Shown one piece after another: positions 52,830-61,976 of a DNA stretch of 64,000 nucleotides; position 1 is the stretch's first letter; each line of letters opens with the position of its first letter. A model generated the notes under the pieces. The model was given only the letters and a program-made list of their open reading frames with translations, was not told the DNA's origin and searched no databases. This stretch comes from Parvularculaceae bacterium (GTDB taxonomy: Bacteria; Pseudomonadota; Alphaproteobacteria; Caulobacterales; Parvularculaceae): the NCBI GenBank assembly GCA_021776475.1, contig JAJFFV010000002.1, positions 124,001 through 188,000 on the forward strand, given 5' to 3'. A program made the position numbers and the translations under genes.

Positions 52830-54938
52830 CTATAAAATGAAATCCGTTGCCAAAGAAATGTCACCAACATCGATATTTTCAAAAACGATCAAGGCGTCAT
52901 CTAGGTCGTAAGGGCTGGTATCCTTGCCCTGTTTTTCATACGCGAGAATTGTGTCAGTGCCGACCTGTTGAAGGGTGATGAGATCGGTGAAAACGTGCAC
53001 GACGCCGGAGCGGCCATCGCTGAGTAGGACTTCATCTGCAAGTTTGGAGAGGTCGATTTTGTCAACACCGACCTCAAAGTCGGTAATCGTGTCGGCGCCA
53101 AATAGATTGCCGATCTGGAACATGTCTGCGCCAGCGCCGCCGCTCATAATGTCGGCGCCGATACCGCTGATAAGGATATCATTCCCACCGCCGCCGCGAA
53201 GCGTGTAAGCGAGGTAATCGTCAATCACGACGTCATCAGGGCGCTGCATAGATAAGTGGAGGCTATAATTTGAACCATTCGGTACGCCCGGGCCAAAGCC
53301 GTTGCCGGAAATCCACTGATTAACCAGAATATAGTACGTACCCGCACTGTCGAAGGTGTACTGCAGAAAAGAATCCTGCGCTTTTGAGCTGCCCGAATCG
53401 ATTGGGCTGTCGTCGTTGAAAGCAATCTGCTGTTGAACACTGTCATAAAGATAAATAAAGCTATCATAACTTGCCGTCGTGCTGTCGATGTCAAACGAGA
53501 CCACGGTGCCGGCTTCGGTGATGGTAAAACTGTAAATGTCGACGTTACCCCCACCGACGGCCTGAATGGTCGCGTGCGGTATGGATGTTGAGTTTTCGAT
53601 GTTGCCGTTGGCGAGCAAATCAAACGTGTCGTCGACAGATAACGCGTTGATGAATAGCGAAATGTCAGTTGCCTGTGCCTTTATCACATCGTCCGCAGAC
53701 GCCGGGATATCTGCGTAGCTGTCGGCGAAACTGCGAGAGACAGTGTGCGCACCAGCAAATATTGTATCAGCACCAGAGCCGCCAATCGCTTCCTCAATGA
53801 TCGCACCCATCGCAATCGACACGTTCCCGGTGAGGCCGCCAATGCTGGAAAAATTTCCCTCCGTCAGGTCAATTGTCTGAGCAACACTATATCCAGAAAA
53901 ATCAAAGATATCATGGCCGCCCGCATCCCAAGCCGCAAAGACAAGTTTGGTGGACGCTGAAAAAGCGGTGTAGAAGTCCCGGCCGGTATTTGAACCGAAC
54001 CCGTAAATGTCGTCGCCTATGCGTGTGTCCATATTGGCGCCATACAGACGCTGAACGGCAGAAATATCATCGAGCATTGGTGCGGCCGCATACTGGCCAA
54101 GAAATTGTGCGCCGGTGTTGCCTTCCGACCAATAGCTCATGACCGAATATTGTTCGGAGTCCTCGTAATATTCTGCATCGTTGGCATAACTTAACGACAC
54201 TTCAGGATCAGCGTTGTAATCCCCGGGGTGCGACAGACCAATCGCGTGACCCACTTCGTGGGTGAGCGTCAGGCGACCGTAATTGCCCAAGCTTGGATTC
54301 GCGTTGTAGGAAAGGCTGATATTATACCAACTATCACCGCCGCTGGCACCGCCACTCGGCAAAAACGCGAAAGCAGCGGAACCGTCAGCACCCGATGAAT
54401 ATCCGGCAAAGAGCATTGTTGCATTGTCTGAAAAGGCACCTTCACCGGAGATACCGGCACCGACGCGAACGAAGTTGATGTTGGCAATATCGCCCCAGCT
54501 CAGCATAACCAGTTCTGTCTGGGTGATCTGTGTGGAGTTAAATCTGGTGAAGCCAGTAACGTCGCTCGGCAAGGTTCCCGGCGCAGTTGAGCGGAAGGCA
54601 TAAGTCACCGTGACACCATCATCGCCCCAGGAGCGGCCGCTGCGGACAATCTGCGCGCCAGCCTCGTCGATACTGAACGATGGTTTAGCGTTGGGACTGG
54701 CACCGCCACGCTCGTCTGCATTCAAGAAGAATTGCGGATCAGCAGTGACACCGCTGTCGAAGTCAGACCGCCCATCCGGAAAGGTGTCGAAGTCAAATTT
54801 GAGCGGCGGCGTGGCGGGCAGCGTGCCGGCCAGGCCGCTAAACAGATCCGCGCCGAGGATGTCGTGACTAGCCACCTGATGGGTGTCAAACAGGCCATAA
54901 TCCACCAATTTGCTGGTGCTCGAATAAACAGCGGACAT
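52830..54938 (-). CDS. M10 (serralysin-like) metalloprotease with PPC and RTX regions
   Basis: This 702-residue predicted secreted zinc protease has the zinc site HEVGHAIGLSHPG (227-239) and the Met-turn YSVMSYW (264-270). RTX-type glycine motifs occur at GGSGADTIFAG (middle) and GGGGNDILISG and GGAGADMFQIG (near the C terminus), separated by a pre-peptidase C-terminal (PPC)-like beta domain (about 465-575, YDSFIYLYD and GTYYILVNQW). There is no Sec signal peptide; the C-terminal end DISLATDFIL fits type I secretion. No type I secretion genes are next to it. The last residues lack the usual DxxV tail of serralysins. Confidence 0.9.
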   Translation of the reverse strand: MSAVYSSTSKLVDYGLFDTHQVASHDILGADLFSGLAGTLPATPPLKFDFDTFPDGRSDFDSGVTADPQFFLNADERGGASPNAKPSFSIDEAGAQIVRSGRSWGDDGVTVTYAFRSTAPGTLPSDVTGFTRFNSTQITQTELVMLSWGDIANINFVRVGAGISGEGAFSDNATMLFAGYSSGADGSAAFAFLPSGGASGGDSWYNISLSYNANPSLGNYGRLTLTHEVGHAIGLSHPGDYNADPEVSLSYANDAEYYEDSEQYSVMSYWSEGNTGAQFLGQYAAAPMLDDISAVQRLYGANMDTRIGDDIYGFGSNTGRDFYTAFSASTKLVFAAWDAGGHDIFDFSGYSVAQTIDLTEGNFSSIGGLTGNVSIAMGAIIEEAIGGSGADTIFAGAHTVSRSFADSYADIPASADDVIKAQATDISLFINALSVDDTFDLLANGNIENSTSIPHATIQAVGGGNVDIYSFTITEAGTVVSFDIDSTTASYDSFIYLYDSVQQQIAFNDDSPIDSGSSKAQDSFLQYTFDSAGTYYILVNQWISGNGFGPGVPNGSNYSLHLSMQRPDDVVIDDYLAYTLRGGGGNDILISGIGADIMSGGAGADMFQIGNLFGADTITDFEVGVDKIDLSKLADEVLLSDGRSGVVHVFTDLITLQQVGTDTILAYEKQGKDTSPYDLDDALIVFENIDVGDISLATDFIL

Positions 54939-55054
54939 AGGGCAGGATCCTTCTTAAACAGGGCAATAAGGCGTCTAAAATACCCTAAGATTGGCATGTT
55001 ATCAAACGACGATCTCGTGAGTAAAGGGTCACTTGATGGTTGGTTGATGAGGCT

Positions 55055-55429
55055 TTAGCGATTGCCAAAAGCCAGCGATAAGGCGTCAACGAGCTCGCGG
55101 TCTTCAAACGGTTTGTAGAGTATGCCGATTGCGCCATGCGCATCGGCTCGTGCTGTGACATTTTCGAGGCTGCGACCGGGGCCGCCGCCAGATATAACAA
55201 TGAACGGCAGATTATTTCCGGCGGTTCTCTGTGCCGCAAGGAAATCAAGGCCATCTTCCTTGTCGAGCCACACATCCACTAGCGCGCAGTCATATTTGCC
55301 AGCCGAGAGGAATTGTTTTGCCGTCTGTGTATTCACAGCGTGATCCAGCTGGTGACCGTTTCGGACCAGAACAAACGCAATTGCTTCGGCGACTGCCTGG
55401 TCGTCCTCAATAACCAATATTTTGGCCAT
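55055..55429 (-). CDS. Single-domain response regulator (receiver only)
   Basis: This is a 124-residue CheY-like receiver without output domain. It has the acidic pair in VIEDDQA (Asp9/Asp10), phospho-acceptor Asp52 in ALVDVWLD, Ser/Thr in IVISGGG and Lys in LYKPFED. It overlaps the end of the PAS kinase gene by 23 bases on the same strand, so the kinase is its expected partner. Start is ATG 55429 with AGGAGAAAG upstream. The longer frame upstream lies in the kinase gene. It may act as phosphate relay or by protein binding. Confidence 0.93.
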   Translation of the reverse strand: MAKILVIEDDQAVAEAIAFVLVRNGHQLDHAVNTQTAKQFLSAGKYDCALVDVWLDKEDGLDFLAAQRTAGNNLPFIVISGGGPGRSLENVTARADAHGAIGILYKPFEDRELVDALSLAFGNR

Positions 55430-57149
55430 CTCTTTCTCCTGGCCGGGCTGCCTTGCCGTCATTGGTCGTGAAGGCGAGGGGTATCCAGATCCTGAATGTG
55501 GACCCTTTTCCCGGCGCAGTGTCAACTGTCACAAAGCCGCCCCAGCCGGTTACAATACCTTGCACAACAGCCAAACCAAGTCCCGTGCCTTCATCCTTCT
55601 CCTTGGTTGTATAAAATGGTTCGAAGATATGAGATCGGGTTTCGTCGTCTATGCCGATGCCGGTATCCGTGACATCGATCCAGGCAAATGGACCTGTACT
55701 CTTTGGCGTTTGATGCATGCTCGCCGGCGGTACGGCGCCCCTGCCAAGCGTAATGAGAATTGAGCCGACATTACCCTGCGCATGCGATGCGTTGATCATC
55801 AGGTTCATCATCACCTGACGCAGCTCGGTTTCGTCGGCCAGGGCAATGACAGGCAGGTCGGGAATAAGAAGGTCATAAGTGAGACCTTTGGGGGCAATGT
55901 CTTCGGCATATTCGAGCAGGTCTTTCAATAAATCGCCCAGCGGCAATGGGCGCGGACCTTCCTTGTCGGAGCGGGACATCGACAGAGTGCGGCGCACAAT
56001 GTCGCCTGATTTCAGAACAGCAGAATTGATACGCGCCAAATACTTCTCCCTGTTTGGCAGGTCTGGATCTTCTTTTAGAGCCCTGGCGTAAACTCCTGCT
56101 GGATGGAGCAAGTTTGACAATTCGTGCGCTAGGCCGCCTGCAAATTTATTAAGTGCTTCAATTTTCTGCGTCTCAAAAAGTTTCTGTGCGAACTGTTCTT
56201 TCTCGCGCGCGAGTCGAACCCGTTCAGTTCTATCGAGGCCAATAACAAGTATTTGATCAAGCTTGCCCTTGGCGAACAGGGGGTACACAAAAATCAACCA
56301 CTCGGTACCGGCCATGGCACCATCGGACACAGACACCGGCCTTGCTTCGACCGGTTTTTTGCTACGCAAAACCGTCGCATACATTTCATGCACGGCCCTG
56401 ACAGTATCTTTCGGTAGGACTTCGCTCGGTGCTTTGCCGATTATTTCCCCGATGCTCAAGCCCAGCCGGTCAGCCAAATAACTGTTTGTGTAGACAATTT
56501 TCTGGTTCTTGTCGTGAAGCGTAATACCTATCGGCATGTTGTTCAGAACGTAGTTGTGCTGCTTTTCACGCTCCCGCAGTTCGCGCGCCGCCTTTATGCG
56601 TTCGGAGCGATCAATGACCACCAGAATGATCCGATCCTCACCCAACGAGCAGATGGTATAGTAGTAGTAACTTTTCTCACCGTTTTCAGCGACCCAACGA
56701 ACGGTTCCGTTCCAGGGTGTGCGGTCCCCCAGATAACGTTCCCATGTCTGTCTACGTGCTTCCTTGAGGGTCTTGTTTTCAAAGTCTATTGTGTACCAGA
56801 CGAGGCCGGTGATGTCCCGGTCCTCCGAGTATCCCATCAGATAGTTGGCACTTTTGGAGGCGTACAATATTTCCCCCTTGTCGTTCAGAACGGTGTAACC
56901 TATTCGCGCATCGCTGATAGCTGCCAACAACTCGTTTTGTGTCACATCATAGGTATTCACAACGATATTTTTCATCTGCCTGCGAAGCAAAAAGAATAAG
57001 GCCGAAAAATTAACAGCGATAAGGACCAAAATGATAATCCAGGTCGATATGGGCAGCCCATCAGCTCGTAGGGCCAGCAGCCACAAGAGGCAGACCGGCA
57101 CGATGATGACCGGCACGATGTGCAGCAGTATCAACGGTGCAAGTCGCAT
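55407..57149 (-). CDS. PAS-domain sensor histidine kinase
   Basis: This is a 580-residue kinase with two N-terminal transmembrane helices (about 5-27 and 37-57) and almost no periplasmic loop, two PAS domains (about 75-185 and 200-305), then the H-box KFAGGLAHELSNLLHP with His342. The ATP domain has NLMINASHAQGN, DTGIGID and GTGLGLAVVQG. The sequence around the His (HELSNLL) fits the HisKA group that pairs with simple receivers. The receiver gene overlaps its 3' end. The MarR gene ends 37 bases upstream on the same strand. Start ATG 57149. Confidence 0.92.
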   Translation of the reverse strand: MRLAPLILLHIVPVIIVPVCLLWLLALRADGLPISTWIIILVLIAVNFSALFFLLRRQMKNIVVNTYDVTQNELLAAISDARIGYTVLNDKGEILYASKSANYLMGYSEDRDITGLVWYTIDFENKTLKEARRQTWERYLGDRTPWNGTVRWVAENGEKSYYYYTICSLGEDRIILVVIDRSERIKAARELREREKQHNYVLNNMPIGITLHDKNQKIVYTNSYLADRLGLSIGEIIGKAPSEVLPKDTVRAVHEMYATVLRSKKPVEARPVSVSDGAMAGTEWLIFVYPLFAKGKLDQILVIGLDRTERVRLAREKEQFAQKLFETQKIEALNKFAGGLAHELSNLLHPAGVYARALKEDPDLPNREKYLARINSAVLKSGDIVRRTLSMSRSDKEGPRPLPLGDLLKDLLEYAEDIAPKGLTYDLLIPDLPVIALADETELRQVMMNLMINASHAQGNVGSILITLGRGAVPPASMHQTPKSTGPFAWIDVTDTGIGIDDETRSHIFEPFYTTKEKDEGTGLGLAVVQGIVTGWGGFVTVDTAPGKGSTFRIWIPLAFTTNDGKAARPGERDGQNIGY

Positions 57150-57186
57150 GACCGGTCTTTCTTTCAGGATGCGCAAGGCTCTGACC

Positions 57187-57654
57187 CTAGTGATCACTTT
57201 TCCGGGTGTTCGCTGTGTTCAGACCAACATAGATCTTGTCGAGGGCGTGCGCGAGAGTTGTCAGCTCCTCGTCCGACAAATCGCTCAGCAGACGCGATAC
57301 CCGATGAATCGGATCATGCTCAAGGAGATCAAATCCTTCCGCGCTCAGTTCATAGATCTTCGAGCGCGAATCAAGCTGGCTGGGGCTTACGGTTACGAGC
57401 TGGCGCTTTAGAAGCGAAGAGGCGGTGCGTGACGCCGGACCACTGGTAACCCCGAGATATTTAGCCAACCCGGCCACATTTCTGGTTTGGCCTCCGGCGC
57501 GGGAAAAGAATCGCAATGCCGACCATTGTACCGGATGCAGCGCCTGTGGGTGCTTTTGGTCATAAATCAGCCTTGCCGCCTGCTCGATGAGTAGCGAAAT
57601 GCCGCGTGTCCGGCGGTTTAACGGCGTTGCCTGCGCTGGGTCTGATCCTGCCAT
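57187..57654 (-). CDS. MarR-family transcriptional regulator
   Basis: This is a 155-residue winged-helix regulator. The DNA-binding part runs LHPVQWSALRFFSRAGG, VAGLAKYLGVTSGPASRTASSLLKRQLV and LDSRSKIYELSAEG (wing). The C-terminal helices for dimerisation are DLSDEELTTLAHALDKIYV. There is no Cys in a sensing position. A good AAGGGA precedes the ATG at 57654. It is the first gene of a likely operon with the PAS kinase and the receiver. The upstream 0.7 kb is gene-free and hairpin-rich. Confidence 0.92.
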   Translation of the reverse strand: MAGSDPAQATPLNRRTRGISLLIEQAARLIYDQKHPQALHPVQWSALRFFSRAGGQTRNVAGLAKYLGVTSGPASRTASSLLKRQLVTVSPSQLDSRSKIYELSAEGFDLLEHDPIHRVSRLLSDLSDEELTTLAHALDKIYVGLNTANTRKSDH

Positions 57655-58012
57655 TTGTCCCTTAGAGTATTGTATATCCTGCGTTTTTTACCTCAACGGG
57701 GCTCCGCCCTTTCATAAAACACGAGCCTTTCTTTCTCCTGTTTGGATGTTACAAAGAAACAATGCCGGTAGCAAAATAAAATTCCTTGACTTTGCGATGT
57801 TATAATATATATAGATGCTAGTAGCAGTTAATCATGAATTCTGATGTTGGCAAGTAGCGAGCAGGGTTTGGCTGACAAAGTTGTGTAGTTTGTAGCGTGG
57901 GCGGCAACGGGGCAGGGGTCGCACCGATCGTGCGAATAATCGGTCGACCCCGCGCCGAAACAGGAATGGTATAGTTTCTTCGTCGGTTCTCTCTCTCTCC
58001 CCCTATTACCGG

Positions 58013-58052
58013 CGAAAAAAGAGGACGTTGCCTGCGTATTGGCAACGTCCTC
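58013..58052 (-). terminator. Strong rho-independent terminator on the minus strand
   Basis: GAGGACGTTGCC (58021-58032) and GGCAACGTCCTC (58041-58052) form a perfect 12-base stem with an 8-base loop. On the minus strand the stem is followed directly by six U. It would end transcription coming from mnmC or from a separate RNA encoded between 58053 and 58353. Confidence 0.85.
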
Positions 58053-58290
58053 ACTGCCTAATTATTTCAAAACAACCTTTTTTCAGAACATCCCGCCAAC
58101 TCTCTCTCCCCCCGTTGGTGGGATCAGGGAGCCGCTTCCGTAAGGAAGCAGCTCCCGCCTCTGGAAGCATTGTTGAGCAGCGCGCTCGACGAGAGAAGTG
58201 ATTGCGGCGGCGCTGACGCCCGATCAGTATCTCGCAAAAAAAATTGCTTTCCGTGCTGACGAGAGCCAGGTAAGGGTCTTGATCGGGCCT
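58053..58290 (-). ncRNA. Candidate structured RNA upstream of the terminator
   Basis: On the minus strand this segment has an outer stem GCCCGATCA/TGATCGGGC with an inner TCTCG/CGAGA pairing, a 13-pair hairpin (58127-58156) whose single non-Watson-Crick position is a G-U pair only when read on the minus strand, and a further stem (CCACCAAC against GTTGGCGG, 58101-58122 region) around a purine-rich GGGGGGAGAGAGA loop. It ends at the strong terminator. It matches none of the RNA families I know well (6S, SRP, RNase P, tmRNA). It could instead be an unusually long, structured mnmC 3' UTR. No clear promoter of its own is visible. Confidence 0.4.
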
Positions 58291-58353
58291 TGTATTCCGG
58301 GGTGTTGCATAATCTTGTGCCATGAACGCTCGTTGCTCGCGACTTCAGGACCA

Positions 58354-60342
58354 TCAAAAATGGGCATTGCGCTTCACCGCACGGATGAAAAAACGGGCCG
58401 GATGAATAAGGTTTGTGAAGTCGCTTGGTCCAGGCCCTGGAGCGCCTGAGATCAAAGCGCTGACAAGATGAGCGCAGTATGGTGCAGTTACCAGACCGCG
58501 CGAGCCAAGACCTGTCAGGAGATAGACCCCGTTCTGGTATTCGGCGGGCTTATAGATATGACGCTCGCCTCTTTTGAGGCCATCATAGGCGGTCTTAAAA
58601 AATTCCCAGTCAGGCAGAGGGCCGGCAACCGGATGCTGATCAACGGTCACGCAACGTGTCGATGCCCGGCTCCTGATAAGTGGTGTCCCTCGGGCGAACC
58701 CTTTCAGGACGGCGTCTATGGCGGCGATGTTCTCGGCGGTGCGTGCCGACGAAGTTTCCGGCAGGCGTTCAACAGATATATTTTCATAAGTTGCTCCGAT
58801 CACTGTGTGCTGACCTGCAGGAGCGGCATAAGGACCAAAAGTGATCGCACGAGGTGGTGGGGCTTTGTCGATAACATCCAACTGACCAAGAGATGCGCCC
58901 AGATAGGGTTGCTCGAGAAAAGCATTAGCCTCACTTGATGTTGCGATCATCAGGATGTCCGTATTGAGAGAAATGTTGCCGTCGGGTGTTTCTATCTGCA
59001 CCCGCACCGGGGCACCAGTTGAAGCAGGTACATATGAAAGCAGTGTACCTTGATGAATAGGAATGCTTTGTAAAAGGGCGTATACGAAGCGCCGGGGATC
59101 AACCGTGCCACCGTCTTTGATCAGCATGTGTCGGGCCTCCTCCGGTACCGACAAACGCTGTTCGGAAATCGCTGCAGCCGCGGGCGTTGAAACAAACTCC
59201 ATATAGATTTCCGGCAGGAGATTTTCTTCTTCGAGGCCGGTGATTTTCGCCATATCTTCTGCAGTCAGTGACAGGCGTAGTTCACCCTTTGACAGAAGAA
59301 TTTGCTCGTGGACAGCGCGCTCGAGGTCCCGGATCAATGAAACCGTATAGAGCCAGGCGGTGAGGTAGAACCGAGCGGCTTGTGTATGGCCAAGATCAAG
59401 CCGCGGCAAGACCAACCCGGCCGGGTTGCCGGATGCGCCTGAGGCCACACCCTGCTTATCGTAAACAGTCACGTCATACCCGGCCCGCTTCAAGTGCCAG
59501 GCGAGACTGGCCCCGGCGATACCGGCACCGATGATGGTGACGTTGCGCCCTTTGCTTCGTGTGAGGTGTTCTGTACTATACCATGATGCACTGCCCACTG
59601 GGGAAGGGTGTGGGTGTTCGAGCCGCCCGCTCAGCATTTCCCGCTTGCGGCCAAAACCGGGGCGTTTCTCGACGCTAAATCCTCGCGCCACCAATCCCCG
59701 CCGAACAATCCCTGCTACAGTGAAAGTGGCAAGCGTCGCGCCGTCGGTTGAAAGTCTCGCGATCTCCCGCATCACGTCTTCAGACCACATGGCCGGATTT
59801 GCGGCTGGCGAGAACCCGTCCAGAAACCATGCGTCGGTGCGTGCTGTCATGGCAGGCAGAAGCGTTGACACATCGCCAAACGCCAGAACAAGCGTCACGT
59901 CGTCAGCAAGGCGCAAAGTGTGGAAGCCGGGAACGAGAGGTGGATATAATGCCTGCAGCTGCAGGCACAACGGCGCCAGCTCCTGCCAGTTTTCTGTGAT
60001 CTTCGTTTGTGCCTTCGCAAAATCATCAGTGTGCAGGGGAATTCCCTCGATGGAGAAGAGATGCAAATGCCCTTTGTCGTGGCCGCGCGCCTGCCATGCC
60101 TGCCATGCCGCCAGAATATTGAGGCCGGTGCCAAAGCCAAGCTCGCCGATGGTAAACACCGCCTCCGATGGTTCTGAGCCTAGGGCACAGAACCGCGCCG
60201 CGAGGTCATTACCGTTCAAGAAAACATGGGTAGTCTCAGCAAGACCATCACTGTCCGAAAAATAGATGTCGCCAAACTGGACCGAGCGCAGCACAGTGCC
60301 CGCTTCCCAGGTTAGTGCTGCTGGTTCGAGTTTTTCGGCCAC
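58354..60342 (-). CDS. mnmC: Bifunctional tRNA mnm5(s2)U methyltransferase/FAD oxidoreductase
   Basis: Final two steps of 5-methylaminomethyl-2-thiouridine synthesis at U34 of tRNA. The 662-residue fusion has the N-terminal methyltransferase (GELGFGTGLNIL at about 66-77, WFLDGFSPAANPAMW at about 172-186) and the C-terminal FAD oxidase (IGAGIAGASLAWHLKRAG from about 272, SGNPAGLVLPRLD). The start is GTG 60342, 6 bases after the lytic transglycosylase stop, so the two are translationally coupled. The domain order is that of E. coli MnmC. Confidence 0.93.
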   Translation of the reverse strand: MAEKLEPAALTWEAGTVLRSVQFGDIYFSDSDGLAETTHVFLNGNDLAARFCALGSEPSEAVFTIGELGFGTGLNILAAWQAWQARGHDKGHLHLFSIEGIPLHTDDFAKAQTKITENWQELAPLCLQLQALYPPLVPGFHTLRLADDVTLVLAFGDVSTLLPAMTARTDAWFLDGFSPAANPAMWSEDVMREIARLSTDGATLATFTVAGIVRRGLVARGFSVEKRPGFGRKREMLSGRLEHPHPSPVGSASWYSTEHLTRSKGRNVTIIGAGIAGASLAWHLKRAGYDVTVYDKQGVASGASGNPAGLVLPRLDLGHTQAARFYLTAWLYTVSLIRDLERAVHEQILLSKGELRLSLTAEDMAKITGLEEENLLPEIYMEFVSTPAAAAISEQRLSVPEEARHMLIKDGGTVDPRRFVYALLQSIPIHQGTLLSYVPASTGAPVRVQIETPDGNISLNTDILMIATSSEANAFLEQPYLGASLGQLDVIDKAPPPRAITFGPYAAPAGQHTVIGATYENISVERLPETSSARTAENIAAIDAVLKGFARGTPLIRSRASTRCVTVDQHPVAGPLPDWEFFKTAYDGLKRGERHIYKPAEYQNGVYLLTGLGSRGLVTAPYCAHLVSALISGAPGPGPSDFTNLIHPARFFIRAVKRNAHF

Positions 60343-60348
60343 CAGTCC

Positions 60349-61575
60349 CTAGGACTGAAGAAGCAGTGTCAGCAGCGTCGCGGACGCATATCCGTCTGCA
60401 GGCAGACCGTGATCCGTTTGCCATTTGCGCAATGCTTTTCTGGTCCCGGCGCCAATAATACCGTCAACCGGGCCAGGGTCGTAGCCGCGCTCGCTGAGCG
60501 CCGTCTGCAAGGTCTTGCGTTCGTCGAGAGACAGGGGTCGGTCTTCGCGTGGCCATTCCCCGACAAGCGGCTGTGCCCGCCCGGCAATATGATCGCTCAA
60601 TAGCCCGATGCCGAGGGCATAGGAAGTTGAATTATTGTATTTCATGATCGCCCGGAAATTGCTGAACACCAAAAATGCGGGACCGTGCGCGCCGGCGGGA
60701 ACAATCACGTAGCCGGCTGCATTCACATCGATGTCTTCGATCAGTGCCGTGCCGTTGGCGCGAGTGAGCCCGGCCGCAGCCCATTCCGCTACCGGTTTCC
60801 TGAACGCTCTGTCCGCATGCGCATAATTAAACCCCTCAGGCAGATCAACCTCGAACCCCCACGGCTCATTGGCCATATAGCCGGAGCGGGAGAGATAATT
60901 GGCGGTGGATGCAAAAACGTCACCTAGATTTGACCAAAGGTCGCGGCGACCATCGCCATCATGATCGACCGCGTGGGCAAGATAGGTTGTCGGGATAAAC
61001 TGTGTCTGGCCCATGGCCCCAGCCCAGGAGCCCTTGAGTTGCACCCGCTCAGCATATTCCTTGTCGATGATGCGCAGTGCACCGATCAGCTGGCTGCGAC
61101 CGAAACTGGCGCGCCGTCCTGTATAGCCGAGGGTAGCAAGTGACGAGAGAACATCATAGTCGCCCATGATCGAGCCGTAGGAAGACTCAAGGCCCCAGAT
61201 CGAAACAATTACTTCCTTGTCGACACCATAGATCGCTTCAATCCGGTCGAGCAGCGCTTCGTTAGCCGCGTGGCTGTTCAACCCATCACTGATCCGGCGT
61301 TCCGACACCGCCGTGTCAAGATAGGCCCAGACGCCCTTGACAAATTCCGGTTGCTTGTCATTCAGCTCCAAAACCCGCGGTACCTGCTCAACGTCAGCCA
61401 TTTCCCGGTCGTAAGTCTCGGGCGAGATACCTTGTGAGAGGGCGCGAGCACGGAAACTTTCCTTCCAGGCGTTGAATTCAGCACCCACATCTTGCGCTTT
61501 GGCGGGGCCAAGGAAGAAGGCAGCGGACCCAGCCAGGCCCAGCAAGACCGCTCTTGTGTTCGAAAATACAGACAT
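60349..61575 (-). CDS. Lytic murein transglycosylase (MltB family) with peptidoglycan-binding domain
   Basis: Cleaves peptidoglycan glycan strands with formation of 1,6-anhydro-MurNAc in the periplasm. The 408-residue product has a signal peptide (LLGLAGSAAFFLGPAKA), the SLT/MltB catalytic domain with Glu130 in WGLESSYG, GYTGRRASFGRSQLIGAL and GAMGQTQFIPTTYL, and a C-terminal peptidoglycan-binding domain (about 345-405, LQTALSERGYDPGPVDGIIG). No lipobox, so a soluble periplasmic form. ATG 61575 with GGGGAGCC upstream. The mnmC GTG follows after 6 bases. Confidence 0.93.
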   Translation of the reverse strand: MSVFSNTRAVLLGLAGSAAFFLGPAKAQDVGAEFNAWKESFRARALSQGISPETYDREMADVEQVPRVLELNDKQPEFVKGVWAYLDTAVSERRISDGLNSHAANEALLDRIEAIYGVDKEVIVSIWGLESSYGSIMGDYDVLSSLATLGYTGRRASFGRSQLIGALRIIDKEYAERVQLKGSWAGAMGQTQFIPTTYLAHAVDHDGDGRRDLWSNLGDVFASTANYLSRSGYMANEPWGFEVDLPEGFNYAHADRAFRKPVAEWAAAGLTRANGTALIEDIDVNAAGYVIVPAGAHGPAFLVFSNFRAIMKYNNSTSYALGIGLLSDHIAGRAQPLVGEWPREDRPLSLDERKTLQTALSERGYDPGPVDGIIGAGTRKALRKWQTDHGLPADGYASATLLTLLLQS

Positions 61576-61672
61576 GGCTCCCCATATGATTATTGATACT
61601 TGTGACCATTTTTAGGCTGAAGCGGGCAGTACCGTCCAGTGACAAGGTCGCAACGAATTTGCCGGCTTTCGC

Positions 61673-61701
61673 TTGACAGGGTTAGCATGAACAGGTAACT
61701 C
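61673..61701 (+). promoter_or_regulatory. Candidate promoter of rpmJ
   Basis: A perfect -35 TTGACA (61673-61678) is followed after 17 bases by TAACTC (61696-61701), a weak -10. It lies 56 bases before the rpmJ ATG and is divergent from the lytic transglycosylase gene. Confidence 0.45.
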
Positions 61702-61756
61702 CCCGCGCTCTATGCCGGTCCGCCGGCGTGCCAAGGATTCGAAGAGGCCCAAAGCC

Positions 61757-61882
61757 ATGAAAGTCAAAAGTTCCCTCAAATCCCTGAAAAGCCGTCACCG
61801 CGATTGCCGCGTTGTGCGCCGCAAGGGCCGTGTTTACGTCATTAACAAGACCCAGCGCCGCTTCAAGGCTCGTCAGGGCTAG
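61757..61882 (+). CDS. rpmJ: 50S ribosomal protein L36
   Basis: Small zinc-ribbon-derived protein of the large subunit. The 41-codon frame reads [20 protein letters not shown], followed by [21 protein letters not shown]. This is the alphaproteobacterial form that has lost most of the zinc-binding Cys (only the CRVV Cys remains). It is a single-gene unit here, away from other ribosomal genes, as usual for this paralogue. Confidence 0.95.
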   Translation: MKVKSSLKSLKSRHRDCRVVRRKGRVYVINKTQRRFKARQG

Positions 61883-61976
61883 CTCGCGATCAATCGGCCA
61901 TCAAGACCCTCAAAACGACGTTTACGCTGACAAAATCTCAATTTGAAATTAAACGCATGGCCAGTTAAGGGTGTTC

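Larger units (their letters stand above)
57655..58353. other. 699-base gene-free region with several strong hairpins
   Basis: No credible ORF lies here; the short frames on both strands cross the hairpins and show no family sequence. Contents: AT-rich promoter-like bases (57780-57815, TTGACT with TATATA on the plus strand); a hairpin at 57915-57951 (GGGGTCG/CGACCCC and ACCGAT/ATCGGT with one bulged base); two polypyrimidine tracts (about 57988-58003 and 58100-58113); a terminator at 58013-58052; a 13-pair hairpin at 58127-58156; and a longer-range inverted repeat GCCCGATCA/TGATCGGGC (58218-58226 and 58280-58288). Confidence 0.75.

Noticed and set aside
58127-58156. GGAAGCAGC resemblance to the SRP RNA loop
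   Set aside because: The opposite strand of the helix pairs perfectly here, whereas SRP RNA has the conserved asymmetric loop and a GGAA-type tetraloop; chance match.
58051-58323. 90-codon minus-strand frame and other short frames in the gene-free region
   Set aside because: They run through the hairpins and terminator, have no Shine-Dalgarno sequence and skewed composition.
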